A stretch of DNA of 64,000 bases, taken from NCBI GenBank assembly GCA_024233675.1, contig JACKPH010000002.1, forward strand, positions 124,001 to 188,000, written 5' to 3'. A program made the position numbers and the translations under genes. The notes beneath the pieces are model-generated. The model searched no databases and was not told the DNA's origin. It saw nothing but the letters and a program-made list of their open reading frames with translations. The DNA is from Thermotogae bacterium (GTDB taxonomy: Bacteria; Thermotogota; Thermotogae; Petrotogales; Petrotogaceae). Of this stretch, positions 25,441 to 34,108 are shown piece by piece; position 1 is the first letter of the stretch, and each line of letters starts with the position of its first letter.

Positions 25441-28005
25441 ATGGCTACATTAATAACAACACACAAAAATCCCGATTTTGACGGTTTTGCTTCCGCAATG
25501 GCTGCAAAATTTCTTTACAGCGACTCTTATGTAGTAATAGAAGGTATACCTCAGCAGAATCTTCTTGAATTCATCAATATATATAAACCTTTTTATATAG
25601 AATCAAAAAATCTTGAATCTTATCTTAATGAAAATAATATAAATTCAGTTGAAAAAATTGTTATAACAGATACCGCAAATATATCAAGAATTCCCGCAGA
25701 AATAAAAATTTATATAGAAAACGGAACAGAAACTGATATTTATGATCATCATCCTGCATTAAGAGAAGATAATAATATATACGGAAACAATTTTTCAAGG
25801 GAATGCGGATCGGCAACAACACTTGTTCTTGAAAAATTATTACGTGAAACAAATGATCTTCCTGATGTTTACGAAACTCTTTTTTTAATTGCCATTCATG
25901 AAGATACCGGAAATTTTCTTTATCCTACGACAACGCCTCTTGATCATATGATAGCCGGAGAACTTATAAAAATGGGCGCAAGAGTAGAAGAAATAAATGA
26001 ATTTGTTTCCCTTGATATGACAGAAGAACAGAAAAACCTTTTCAATGATCTATATACAAATATACTTGATATAACAGTAGGCGATATAAAAGTAAATATA
26101 TGTTTTCACCAGATAAATAAATTTATAGGCGGTTTAAACGTAATTACACATAAACTGCTTGATACTCTTTCACCTGATGTTCTCTTCAGTATAGTAAAAA
26201 TGGAAAAAAATATTTATATAGTAGGCCGTTCAAAAACAGATGAAATTGATTTAAACAAAGTTTTAGAAAGTTTTAACGGCGGGGGACATAAAAAAGCAGG
26301 TGCTGCAAAAGTAAAAAACGGAGATATGCAGCAGGTAACAGACAAAATTATAAAAAAACTGAAAAGTGTTTATAACCCCTCACTAAAAGCTGAACATATA
26401 ATGTCATCACCTGTAAGAACCGTTCAGGAAAATGAAAAAATAGAAAAAGTTTATCAGATTATGGAACAGACAGGTCATTCCGGAATACCTATAATTACAA
26501 AAAATAAATTATCAGGAATGGTAACCAAAAAAGATGTTGAAAAAGCCATAAAACATAATCTTGGTCACGCACCAATAAAATCAATTATGTCATCAAAATT
26601 AAAAGTTGTAGAATTTGATTCATCGGTAACAGCTATAAGAAGAATAATGGCTGAAGAAGATATAGGAAGAGTTCCTGTGATGAAAAACAACATACTGGTA
26701 GGAATAATAACAAGAAGTGACATATTACGTGCTTCAAACGGAATATTTGATTTTTCCCCTAACCCGATATTAGATGAAAAAACCAATATTGTAAATATTA
26801 AAAATAAAATGGATGAAAAACTTCCGAGCAGGGTAATGAGTATGCTAAGATTACTCGGAACATACGGTTCTGAACTTTCTATGAATGTTTATGTTGTCGG
26901 GGGATTTGTACGCGACCTTATTCTCGGCGTTGAAAATTATGATATTGATATTGTTGTTGAAGGAAATGCACACGAATTCGGAAAATTTGTTTCTGAAAGA
27001 CTTAAAATAAAATATGTAGAATACAAAGCTTTCAACACATGCTCTCTGTTTTTTAAGGATGGCTTCAGAATAGATGTGGCTACAGCAAGAACAGAATATT
27101 ATAATGAACCTGCCGATCTTCCTAAAATAGAGATTTCTTCAATAAAAAAAGATTTATACAGAAGAGATTTCTCAATAAATGCAATGGCAATAAAAATAAA
27201 TCCGGGAAGCTTCGGACATTTACTTGATTTCTTCGGATGTAAAAAAGATATAGAAAACAAAACAATAAAAATACTTTATCCGCTTTCATTTATAGAAGAT
27301 CCCACAAGAATAATAAGAGGTCTGAGATTTGAACAGCGATACGGATTCAGTATCGAAGAAGATACACTTAATCATCTTAAAAACGCTATAAATGATGGCT
27401 ATCTGGAAAAAGTATCAGGTCCGAGATTAAGAGAAGAACTGGAAAAAATAATGAAAGAAAGAAACTTCACCGAAACTCTCGACAGACTCGGAAAATTAAA
27501 AATTTTCTATCACATGTTCCCCGGAAATTTTTATACACCTACAATAAAAAATGATTTAGTAAAAATTTTTGAAATATATTATCAATACAAAGAAAAAATA
27601 AACGATTCTCAGGTAAAAAAATTTCATATTCTCTTATATCCGATATTACAATACTGCAGCGGTGAAAATACCGAATTTATAAGCAACCGTTACGGACTTC
27701 CGAAATATTTTTTTACCGAACTTTTCAATGCATTGAATGCACTCGAAAAACTTTCTTTTCTCTTTGAAAAATCAGTAAAATATTCTGAAATATACGAAAT
27801 ATTAAATGGTTTTTCACATGAGCAGGTAATATTTATATTATCAAAATTATCAGAAGACTCAAGAGAAAAAATATATGAATACATAAATAAAATAAAAAAT
27901 ATAAAAATGACTGTTGATGGTAAACAACTAAAAAACAAAGGATTAAAAGGTATTGAAATAAAAAATGAACTTGAAAGAATTAAAAAAGAATTGCTTGATT
28001 CTTAA
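25441..28005 (+). CDS. DHH-CBS-tRNA nucleotidyltransferase fusion (CCA/A-adding type)
   Basis: This 854-residue fusion opens with a DHH phosphoesterase domain (1-310): THKNPDFDGFASAMAAK, YDHHPALRE near 102, HEDTGNF, and a DHHA1 loop GGGHKKAGAAKV near 281. A CBS pair follows (about 319-435). A poly(A)-polymerase/CCA head comes next, with VYVVGGFVRDLILG near 482, YDIDIVVEG near 499 carrying the D-x-D metal ligands, RRDFSINAMAI near 573, and the RNA-binding DPTRIIRGLRFEQRYGF near 620. In Thermotogae and Aquificae such proteins act in CCA-end synthesis, often as A-adding enzymes. The DHH and CBS parts imply nucleotide sensing or phosphodiesterase activity. Confidence 0.9.
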   Translation: MATLITTHKNPDFDGFASAMAAKFLYSDSYVVIEGIPQQNLLEFINIYKPFYIESKNLESYLNENNINSVEKIVITDTANISRIPAEIKIYIENGTETDIYDHHPALREDNNIYGNNFSRECGSATTLVLEKLLRETNDLPDVYETLFLIAIHEDTGNFLYPTTTPLDHMIAGELIKMGARVEEINEFVSLDMTEEQKNLFNDLYTNILDITVGDIKVNICFHQINKFIGGLNVITHKLLDTLSPDVLFSIVKMEKNIYIVGRSKTDEIDLNKVLESFNGGGHKKAGAAKVKNGDMQQVTDKIIKKLKSVYNPSLKAEHIMSSPVRTVQENEKIEKVYQIMEQTGHSGIPIITKNKLSGMVTKKDVEKAIKHNLGHAPIKSIMSSKLKVVEFDSSVTAIRRIMAEEDIGRVPVMKNNILVGIITRSDILRASNGIFDFSPNPILDEKTNIVNIKNKMDEKLPSRVMSMLRLLGTYGSELSMNVYVVGGFVRDLILGVENYDIDIVVEGNAHEFGKFVSERLKIKYVEYKAFNTCSLFFKDGFRIDVATARTEYYNEPADLPKIEISSIKKDLYRRDFSINAMAIKINPGSFGHLLDFFGCKKDIENKTIKILYPLSFIEDPTRIIRGLRFEQRYGFSIEEDTLNHLKNAINDGYLEKVSGPRLREELEKIMKERNFTETLDRLGKLKIFYHMFPGNFYTPTIKNDLVKIFEIYYQYKEKINDSQVKKFHILLYPILQYCSGENTEFISNRYGLPKYFFTELFNALNALEKLSFLFEKSVKYSEIYEILNGFSHEQVIFILSKLSEDSREKIYEYINKIKNIKMTVDGKQLKNKGLKGIEIKNELERIKKELLDS

Positions 28006-28091
28006 AAAAAATTTAATAATCTTAATTTTTATGAAAAAATAATGTATAATGGTAATGTAAAACTTTATAATATCTTTATATTACGTGAGGT

Positions 28092-30164
28092 ATGAAAAAC
28101 TTAAAACTGCTTGTGAAGCTTTTTATAATGGTTTTCATTACTGCTGTTATTCCTATAATCATTATAACCTTCATATTTATTTTTTCTTCAGGCAATGAAA
28201 TTAAAAATCAGGTATCAGTAACGGACAAGGTTTTTGCAGAGCTTTCAAAATCAAAGGTAGAAAATTATTTTTCCGGAAGAATAAGTGATTCAAATCTTGC
28301 GGCAAATCTCAGCAGGGTTCAGAAAGCACTTGTATTTAACAACACGGAATCTTCCGAAGCAGACCTTGAAAAGGCCTACAAAGATTTAGATGATTATTTT
28401 AAGGTTTCTCTTGAAGAATACGGTTATACAGATATATTTATGACAGATAAATCAGGAAACGGTTTTTTCTGGACAAAAAATAAATCTGCGGAAAATTTTG
28501 ATTTTTCAGATGTCTCTTATATAAAAGAAGCCTTATCAGGTAAACAGAACTGGTCAGATATATTTTATCTCGATCTTATAAATGCAAATATTATAGTTCT
28601 TGCAACTCCTGTTTACGAATCCGGAAATACAAAAAATATTATAGGTACATTGAATATTGTAATAAGTCAGAAAATACTTGAAAATCTTCTATTTGCAGGT
28701 ATTGAACAAATAGGAAATACTGCTGATTCATTTTTAATTTCGCAGGATCAGATATTACTCACAAATACTAATCATGGTGAATTTTCACAGAATTATTCAC
28801 TAAAACAGAAAATAAATTCAGACGGTGCAAAAAAACTTGCGGATGAAATAAAAAACAAAAATTATACATACAGCGAATTTACAGAATATACAAATCATTA
28901 CGGTGAAAAAGTTTTTGGTCTTTTAAGTGTTTTATCTGTAGGAAATAATCATTTCGGGCAGATAATAGAAATAGAAACATCAGAATCTCTTGCAAATCTT
29001 AATAAACTTCAGATATTAATAGCTATAATAATATTAATCGTATTAGTTTTCATTGTTATAGTAGTTTATTTTATGTCAAAATCAATAACATTGCCGCTAA
29101 AAATATCGGTATCACAGGCAAAAAAATTCTCAGAATATAATTTCAGGGATCATATACCTGAAGAATACACAAAAAGAAAAGATGAAATTGGTGAACTTGC
29201 TCTTGCTTTTGAAACTCTATCGGAAAACCTTAGAAATATAATAGAAAATATAAAAGAATCTTCAGACGAAATAAATCAGGCAAGTCAGGGACTTGCATCA
29301 ATTTCAGAAGAAAATACCGCTTCTATACAGGAACTGGCTTCACAGAGCAGTATAATTTCAGACAATACTGAAAACTCATCTTCAGGATCTCAGAAAATAA
29401 ATTCAGAAACAGAAGAACTTGCATCATCCGCTCAGACAATATCTGATCTTTCAAAGAAAATATCAGATATAACAGGAGAAACAACAAAAGATTCTGAAAT
29501 AGGTTCAAAAGTAATAAACAAAGTTACAGAAATGATATCGGAAGCTTTTGAAAATTCAAATATTACAATAGAAAGAGTAACCGAACTAAATACAAAAGCA
29601 CAGAATATAGAAAGTATAGTCAGTACAATCAACGGAATAACAGAACAGACAAATCTTCTTGCACTAAACGCAGCAATAGAAGCCGCACGTGCCGGTGAAG
29701 CCGGTAAAGGATTTGCGGTTGTTGCTGATGAAATAAGAAAACTTGCGGAAGAAAGTAAAACCGCAACACAAAAAATTGCAGAAATTCTGAGCAAATTCAG
29801 AGAAGATTCAGGAATAGTTACAAAGCAGACAGAGGATTCAAATACAATTATTTCAAAAGTAAAAACAGGAGCCGATGAAATAACTCTTACTTTTGAAAGA
29901 ATAAAGCAAAAAATAGAAGATATAAATACCAAAATAAAAACACTTACTTTAAATTCGGAAAATCAGAATGCAGGTACAGAAGAAATACGTAAATCCGTAG
30001 GCATTATAGTTAAAAACTTTGAAGAAATATCAGATCAGGTCGGAAATATGAACAACGCCGTATCCGATCTTAATTCAGGAAGTCAGACAATAAGCTCAAA
30101 TGCTGAAGAATTATCTGCACTTTCACAATCATTAAATGATGTAATAGAAAAATTTATACTGTAA
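28092..30164 (+). CDS. Methyl-accepting chemotaxis protein
   Basis: This complete chemoreceptor has 690 residues. Membrane helix 1 spans about 7-31. The extracytoplasmic sensor (32-303) contains YGYTDIFMTDKSGNGFFW and NIIVLATPVYESG, which suggest a Cache-type ligand domain. Helix 2 lies at about 305-330, followed by HAMP and the cytoplasmic hairpin with LLALNAAIEAARAGEAGKG near 520 and FAVVADEIRKLAEES. It ends without a CheR-binding pentapeptide. It stands alone, followed by a strong terminator. The ligand is unknown. Confidence 0.93.
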   Translation: MKNLKLLVKLFIMVFITAVIPIIIITFIFIFSSGNEIKNQVSVTDKVFAELSKSKVENYFSGRISDSNLAANLSRVQKALVFNNTESSEADLEKAYKDLDDYFKVSLEEYGYTDIFMTDKSGNGFFWTKNKSAENFDFSDVSYIKEALSGKQNWSDIFYLDLINANIIVLATPVYESGNTKNIIGTLNIVISQKILENLLFAGIEQIGNTADSFLISQDQILLTNTNHGEFSQNYSLKQKINSDGAKKLADEIKNKNYTYSEFTEYTNHYGEKVFGLLSVLSVGNNHFGQIIEIETSESLANLNKLQILIAIIILIVLVFIVIVVYFMSKSITLPLKISVSQAKKFSEYNFRDHIPEEYTKRKDEIGELALAFETLSENLRNIIENIKESSDEINQASQGLASISEENTASIQELASQSSIISDNTENSSSGSQKINSETEELASSAQTISDLSKKISDITGETTKDSEIGSKVINKVTEMISEAFENSNITIERVTELNTKAQNIESIVSTINGITEQTNLLALNAAIEAARAGEAGKGFAVVADEIRKLAEESKTATQKIAEILSKFREDSGIVTKQTEDSNTIISKVKTGADEITLTFERIKQKIEDINTKIKTLTLNSENQNAGTEEIRKSVGIIVKNFEEISDQVGNMNNAVSDLNSGSQTISSNAEELSALSQSLNDVIEKFIL

Positions 30165-30181
30165 AATATTTTTATAAAAAT

Positions 30182-30221
30182 AAAACTACACCCGGTAAAA
30201 TAATTACCGGGTGTAGTTTTA
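30182..30221. terminator. Bidirectional intrinsic terminator
   Basis: AAAACTACACCCGGTAA pairs perfectly with TTACCGGGTGTAGTTTT around a 5-base loop. It separates the convergent chemoreceptor and beta-helix genes. Confidence 0.93.
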
Positions 30222-31082
30222 ATTACTGAATAAATCTTTTAAAACATTATTGGACTTTTTACCTTTATAAATAAAATTATTATTTCCGTAAACACTTCCC
30301 GAAAATTCTTTGTTAGTACAACCACAATTTTGATCGGCAAGAAAAACCGCATAAGCATTATCATAAAAAATATTTCCCAAAATATTAACCTGCTGATTTC
30401 CACCAAGTAAAATACTGTTGTTAAGGGACAATAAGAAAGAATTATTAAAAACATTACTCGTCATATTTCCTGATAAAAGAATAGAATTAACATTATCACT
30501 AAACTCATTACCGATTATATTTATATCAGAACCATTATCAGAAAAAGCAATTATAGCGTTAGAAAATGCACTGAAATGAGAATTTTGTATATAAACATCC
30601 GTATAATTCATAACTTTTATTCCGTATCCTTTTATAAGATATGTTTTTCCCGATAATTCCTTTGTTCCGTTGATTTTCACATTATTTATACTTACATTAT
30701 TATTATAAGTAAAAACAGAAATACCGTTATATTTTGTATTTATGTCAATATTATTTATAAATATACCTGCGTCAATTATGTTCATAGCAGTTCCGTCAGA
30801 AGTTAAAGTGATGTTTTCTATTATTACATCATCTGTATTATATATTTCAAAAGAATCAGCTGAAATAATTACATTTTCTTTCGAACTTCCTATTATTCTC
30901 AGCGGTTTATTAACTGATATATTTCCTATATAATTTCCGTTGTTTAAATATATGATATCACCGGATTCGGCTCTGTCAATAAAATCCTGTATGTTTTCAC
31001 CGTTTTTAATGTTTATGATATTTCCGAAAAAAAATGCAGAGAAACTTAAAAAAATAAGAATTCCCAAAAATATTTTTTTCAT
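30219..31082 (-). CDS. Secreted right-handed parallel beta-helix protein
   Basis: This 287-residue protein has a signal peptide (MKKIFLGILIFLSFSAFFFG). It opens like NosD/pectate-lyase-type proteins: NGENIQDFIDRAESGDIIYL and GNYIGNISVNKPLRIIGSS. The rest is a run of Asn- and Ile-rich beta-helix coils (for example NVSINNVKING, DINIIGNEF, QVNILGNIFYD). It is probably a surface or periplasmic glycan-binding or structural protein. No catalytic residues are evident. A C-G-C pair near the end (QNCGCTNKEF) could form a disulphide or bind metal. Confidence 0.75.
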   Translation of the reverse strand: MKKIFLGILIFLSFSAFFFGNIINIKNGENIQDFIDRAESGDIIYLNNGNYIGNISVNKPLRIIGSSKENVIISADSFEIYNTDDVIIENITLTSDGTAMNIIDAGIFINNIDINTKYNGISVFTYNNNVSINNVKINGTKELSGKTYLIKGYGIKVMNYTDVYIQNSHFSAFSNAIIAFSDNGSDINIIGNEFSDNVNSILLSGNMTSNVFNNSFLLSLNNSILLGGNQQVNILGNIFYDNAYAVFLADQNCGCTNKEFSGSVYGNNNFIYKGKKSNNVLKDLFSN

Positions 31083-31206
31083 ATTTCACCCCCTGAATTA
31101 ATATATTAAAATACTACATATTTTTTTAAAAAAAGTCAATTAACATATCTGATAATTAACAGAAATTTATTATTTTAATATTTTACATAACTGTAATTTT
31201 AAATAT

Positions 31207-31252
31207 CAGATATAAATTATCTGTTATTTTTTCTGAAAAAAAATGTTATAAT
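31207..31252 (+). promoter_or_regulatory. mntP promoter with upstream inverted repeat
   Basis: An extended -10, TGTTATAAT, places TATAAT at 31247-31252. The expected -35 (31224-31229) is TTATTT, weak, as is usual with TGn. CAGATA-N5-TATCTG (31207-31223) abuts the -35 and could bind a regulator. A related ATATCTGATA lies about 60 bases upstream. Confidence 0.5.
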
Positions 31253-31261
31253 ATTTTCGTT

Positions 31262-31374
31262 AAAGGGGAGTAGCTCACGGCGTAAAATCAACATAATGGC
31301 TTTCGGCCTGGTTTTACCATATATATATAAATATATAGCGAGACTTTTGACAGGTTTATCCTGTCAGAAGTCTC
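31262..31374 (+). ncRNA. yybP-ykoY manganese riboswitch
   Basis: The leader contains the class signature: AAAGGGGAGTAGCTCACGG, TAAAATCAACATAATGGC, TTTCGGCCTGGTTTTACC, then AGCGAGACTTTTGACAGG. Known members bind Mn2+ and switch on efflux genes. The 3' part forms a terminator stem (31340-31354 with 31360-31374, 15 bp with one wobble) followed by TTTATTTTA. The 5' half of that stem begins in the aptamer's conserved GAGAC, so metal binding would be expected to prevent termination. It lies directly before mntP, which fits the mechanism. Confidence 0.95.
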
Positions 31375-31383
31375 TTTATTTTA
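31340..31383 (+). terminator. Riboswitch-controlled terminator in the mntP leader
   Basis: GAGACTTTTGACAGG pairs with CCTGTCAGAAGTCTC (loop TTTAT) and is followed by TTTATTTTA. It is the expression platform of the manganese riboswitch. Confidence 0.85.
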
Positions 31384-31401
31384 ATCACGGGAGGTTTTTA
31401 A

Positions 31402-31947
31402 ATGGATTTTTTTATTATTCCTGCAGCTCTTGCCATGGATGCTTTTGCAGTATCTATAGGTATAGGAATTTATCTGATTAGTGTAACAAAGAAACAGATT
31501 TTAAATGTATCTTTTCATTTCGGTTTTTTTCAGTTTATTATGCCTATTATCGGTTATTTCCTCGCAAAATCATTCAGTCGTTATATACAGAATTTTGACC
31601 ACTGGATAGCCTTTGTTCTTCTTGTATATATAGGAATAAATATGATAATTGAATCAAAAGATGACTGTTGTAAAAAAACAGATCCGACAAAAGAAAAAAA
31701 TCTTATTATTCTTTCCATAGCAACAAGTATAGATGCAATGGCAATAGGTATAGCTTTTGCGGCTCTCGGGAAAAATATATTTATACCTGCTGTCTCAACA
31801 GGTATAATAACTTTTATCATGTCTTTTATCGGTGTATACGGTGGCTGTTTCCTTGGCAAAAAATTCGGAAAACTAATGGAAATTTTCGGAGGAATAGTAC
31901 TTATCATTATAGGATCAAAAATTTTAATAGAACATTTGTTTTTTTAA
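31402..31947 (+). CDS. mntP: Manganese efflux pump
   Basis: MntP exports excess Mn2+. The 181-residue protein has six hydrophobic segments in two repeats, each with the essential aspartate motif: AALAMDAFAVSIGIGI near residue 12 and IATSIDAMAIGIAFAAL near 112. The repeats also share LVYIGINMIIES and IVLIIIGSKILIEH. The manganese riboswitch upstream supports the call. The Shine-Dalgarno is GGGAGG. Confidence 0.95.
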   Translation: MDFFIIPAALAMDAFAVSIGIGIYLISVTKKQILNVSFHFGFFQFIMPIIGYFLAKSFSRYIQNFDHWIAFVLLVYIGINMIIESKDDCCKKTDPTKEKNLIILSIATSIDAMAIGIAFAALGKNIFIPAVSTGIITFIMSFIGVYGGCFLGKKFGKLMEIFGGIVLIIIGSKILIEHLFF

Positions 31948-32007
31948 ACTTAATAAAATAGTGATAAAATATATTCAGACAAAAAAAGTCAAGTTAGGGG
32001 TGAAAAT

Positions 32008-33063
32008 ATGAAATCATTATTTGATAATATTAATTTAAAAAATTTAAATTTAAAAAACAGATTCGTACGTTCCGCGACATGGGAAAAACTTGCGGATGAT
32101 AACGGCTTTATGACAGATAAACTTTTAAATATTTATGATAGAGTTTCAAAAGGCGGAGTAGGCCTTATAATAACAAGTTATGCCTATATATCGGAAACAG
32201 AAAAACCTAACAAAGGCATGCTCGGAATATACAGCGATACTTTTATTTCTCATTATAAAAAACTCACAGATTTAGTTCATAAAAACGGTTCGAAAATAAT
32301 TCTGCAGATTGTTTACGGAGGTTCTCAGACAAAGTACAACACTTCTGACAGACTTATATGGGGAATGTCATCAGTACCTCACAAAAAAACAGGTGTAATT
32401 CCTAAAGAAATGAATCAGAGCGAAATAAATCTTCTGAAAAAATACTTTGCCGATGCTTCAGTACGAGCAAAAAAAGCAGGTTTTGACGGTGTTCAGATAC
32501 ACGGAGCCCATGGTTATCTTCTTTCACAGAGTTTAAGTACATATTATAATCAGAGAAAAGATTTATACGGAGGTTCTCTTGAAAACCGTTCAAGATTAAT
32601 AACAGAGGTTTATAGCGAAGTAAGAAAAAATGTCGGTGATGATTATCATGTTTCAATAAAAATTAACTGTTCTGATTTTGAAGAATACGGAACAGATTTT
32701 GAACAATCTGTATATCTTTTACAAAAGCTTGATAAATTGGGAATAGATTCTGTTGAAGTGAGCGGAGGAAAAAAACTTTCTCAGTTAAAAGAACATATGG
32801 AATCAGTATATGCATGGTATGCAGGTGAAATAGCAAAAAAAATCAAAGCGCCTGTAATACTCGTGGGGCTGAACAGAAGCTATGCCACTATGGATAAAAT
32901 ATTAAATACAACTGATATAGATTTATTTTCAATGGCAAGACCTTTTCTTGCAGAACCTGAACTCATAAACAGATGGGGAAACGGAGATTTAAGTAATTCA
33001 AAATGTATTTCATGCGGCAAATGCTACGGAGAAAATGAAAACGGCTGCATAATGGTTAAATAA
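32008..33063 (+). CDS. NADH:flavin oxidoreductase, Old Yellow Enzyme family
   Basis: This 351-residue FMN-dependent single-domain (beta/alpha)8 protein opens NLKLKNRFVRSATWEK-like. It has GVQIHGAHGYLLSQSLS with the substrate-binding His pair, NQRKDLYGGSLENRSRL, KINCSDF and VEVSGGKK. The C-terminus SKCISCGKCYGENENGC is cysteine-rich and could bind metal, but the C-terminal FAD/NAD domain of 2,4-dienoyl-CoA reductase is absent. It probably reduces activated alkenes or works with a separate electron donor; the substrate is unknown. Confidence 0.88.
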   Translation: MKSLFDNINLKNLNLKNRFVRSATWEKLADDNGFMTDKLLNIYDRVSKGGVGLIITSYAYISETEKPNKGMLGIYSDTFISHYKKLTDLVHKNGSKIILQIVYGGSQTKYNTSDRLIWGMSSVPHKKTGVIPKEMNQSEINLLKKYFADASVRAKKAGFDGVQIHGAHGYLLSQSLSTYYNQRKDLYGGSLENRSRLITEVYSEVRKNVGDDYHVSIKINCSDFEEYGTDFEQSVYLLQKLDKLGIDSVEVSGGKKLSQLKEHMESVYAWYAGEIAKKIKAPVILVGLNRSYATMDKILNTTDIDLFSMARPFLAEPELINRWGNGDLSNSKCISCGKCYGENENGCIMVK

Positions 33064-33224
33064 ATAATACTTATATTTCCGAATTATTTTCTTTAATATT
33101 CAGAAAGATTTTTTTCAATTAATTTTTTATTAACAAATATTTTTACAATATTTAAATAAACAATTTAATAAAATGACAAATCTTTAGCTGTTTATGTTAA
33201 CATAGATAGTGTAATATTTATTTG

Positions 33225-33300
33225 TTAGGGAAATTCCCCCTTCCCTAAGATTTTCCCCTGATATAAAAATTTGCGGCTGATTTTTCAGCCGATTTTTTTA
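33225..33300 (+). ncRNA. Candidate small RNA with C-rich loops and terminator
   Basis: Between converging genes lies a compact structure. TTAGGGAA (33225-33232) pairs perfectly with TTCCCTAA (33241-33248) around the loop ATTCCCCC. Next comes a single-stranded GATTTTCCCCTGATATAAAAA, and then a strong terminator (CGGCTGA/TCAGCCG plus ATTTTTTT). TAATAT at 33212-33217 could be the -10; the -35 (TGTTTA) is poor. Unpaired C-rich segments are typical of small RNAs that mask Shine-Dalgarno sequences. The alternative is a distant terminator of the oxidoreductase gene. No protein frame fits here. Confidence 0.4.
33274..33300 (+). terminator. Intrinsic terminator
   Basis: CGGCTGA pairs with TCAGCCG around TTTT, and ATTTTTTT follows. 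It ends either the candidate small RNA or the oxidoreductase transcript about 210 bases upstream. Confidence 0.85.
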
Positions 33301-33357
33301 TATATTTACATCTTTTTATAATTTTTTTATTTTATACTTAAATGAATTTTTTTAATT

Positions 33358-33394
33358 AAAATAAAGGAGTGCTGATTTTTATTCAGCACTCCTG
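33358..33394 (-). terminator. Intrinsic terminator of the lipoprotein gene
   Basis: On the minus strand AGGAGTGCTGA pairs with TCAGCACTCCT and is followed by TTATTTTAATT, 27 bases after the stop codon. Confidence 0.88.
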
Positions 33395-33419
33395 TTTATC
33401 TTAGTTTGTAAAATATTCT

Positions 33420-33932
33420 TTAATTATCATTTTTATCGTATAATTTTATTATCAGAAGATCATAGCCATTATCTGAAGCCGTGTAACCGGCTGCTATGTA
33501 TCCGCCGTCTGCTGTCTGCTGTACCGAATTTGCTGTATCATCTAATGAACCGCCGTATGTTTTCTGCCATTCAGTTGTTTTATTCTTAAAAGAATTTACA
33601 GTACTTTCAGCTACAGCTCCTTTACTATCTTTAGCAATAACTTTCCAGTAATATGTACCGTAGCCGTCTGCATTAACCTTTATATTTGATTCTGAAATAT
33701 CCGCTTTAACCTTTGTTGTCGGATTAGCCTTATTATCCATATATACATCAAATGTCAGATTATCTTTATCCGGATCTGATGCTTTCCATGTTAATGTTAT
33801 TTCTTTTCCAATAATCTCTGAACTACTTTCCGGACTTATTATTTCTATAACCGGCGGATTGTTTAACCTTGTACATGAAGTAATTAATATAACTACCAAA
33901 ATAACAGTAAAAAACAATGCTTTCTTCTTAAC
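33420..33932 (-). pseudogene. Truncated lipoprotein with Ig-like domain and one DGGY repeat; start codon lost
   Basis: The frame encodes KKKALFFTVILVVILITSC, a typical lipoprotein signal peptide. An Ig/fibronectin-like domain follows (PPVIEIISPESSSEIIG, LTWKASDPDKDNLTF, YYWKVIAKDSKGAV), then one copy of a repeat (WQKTYGGSLDDTANSVQQT, DGGYIAAGYTASDNGYD). In related proteins that repeat occurs many times, so this looks C-terminally truncated. At the position expected for ATG, 8 bases after GAGGGAG, there is GTT (33930-33932). The next in-frame start is TTG 33917, which would remove the basic end of the signal peptide and lacks a good Shine-Dalgarno. It is either a decaying gene or uses an unusual start; a terminator follows. 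Confidence 0.55.
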
Positions 33933-34079
33933 AAATACATCTCCCTCAATTTATTATTCCCCAATCCCTAATTTTAAAAGTATTACCCCAAAATACATTA
34001 TATATAATTAACTTTAAAGTTATAACATTAAAAATGTAATCAAATTGTTAATTACATTGTGTTTCAGACTAAATTAATA

Positions 34080-34108
34080 TAAAAAAATCAGCTGATTTCT
34101 CAGCCGAT
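34080..34108 (-). terminator. Intrinsic terminator overlapping the hydrolase stop
   Basis: On the minus strand ATCGGCTGA pairs with TCAGCTGAT (one G-T pair) and is followed by TTTTTTT. The stem begins inside the last codons of the hydrolase gene. Confidence 0.82.

Noticed and set aside
31296..31481. ORF across the mntP leader.
   Set aside because: It lies over the manganese riboswitch and its terminator and has no Shine-Dalgarno; the RNA structure explains the sequence.
33274..34108. Similar sequences GCTGATTT(T/C)TCAGCCGATTTT near 33276 and 34091, considered as direct repeats bounding a mobile element.
   Set aside because: Both are intrinsic terminators, and a stem GGCTGA/TCAGCC plus T run explains the likeness. 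No transposase, target duplication or further homology is seen.
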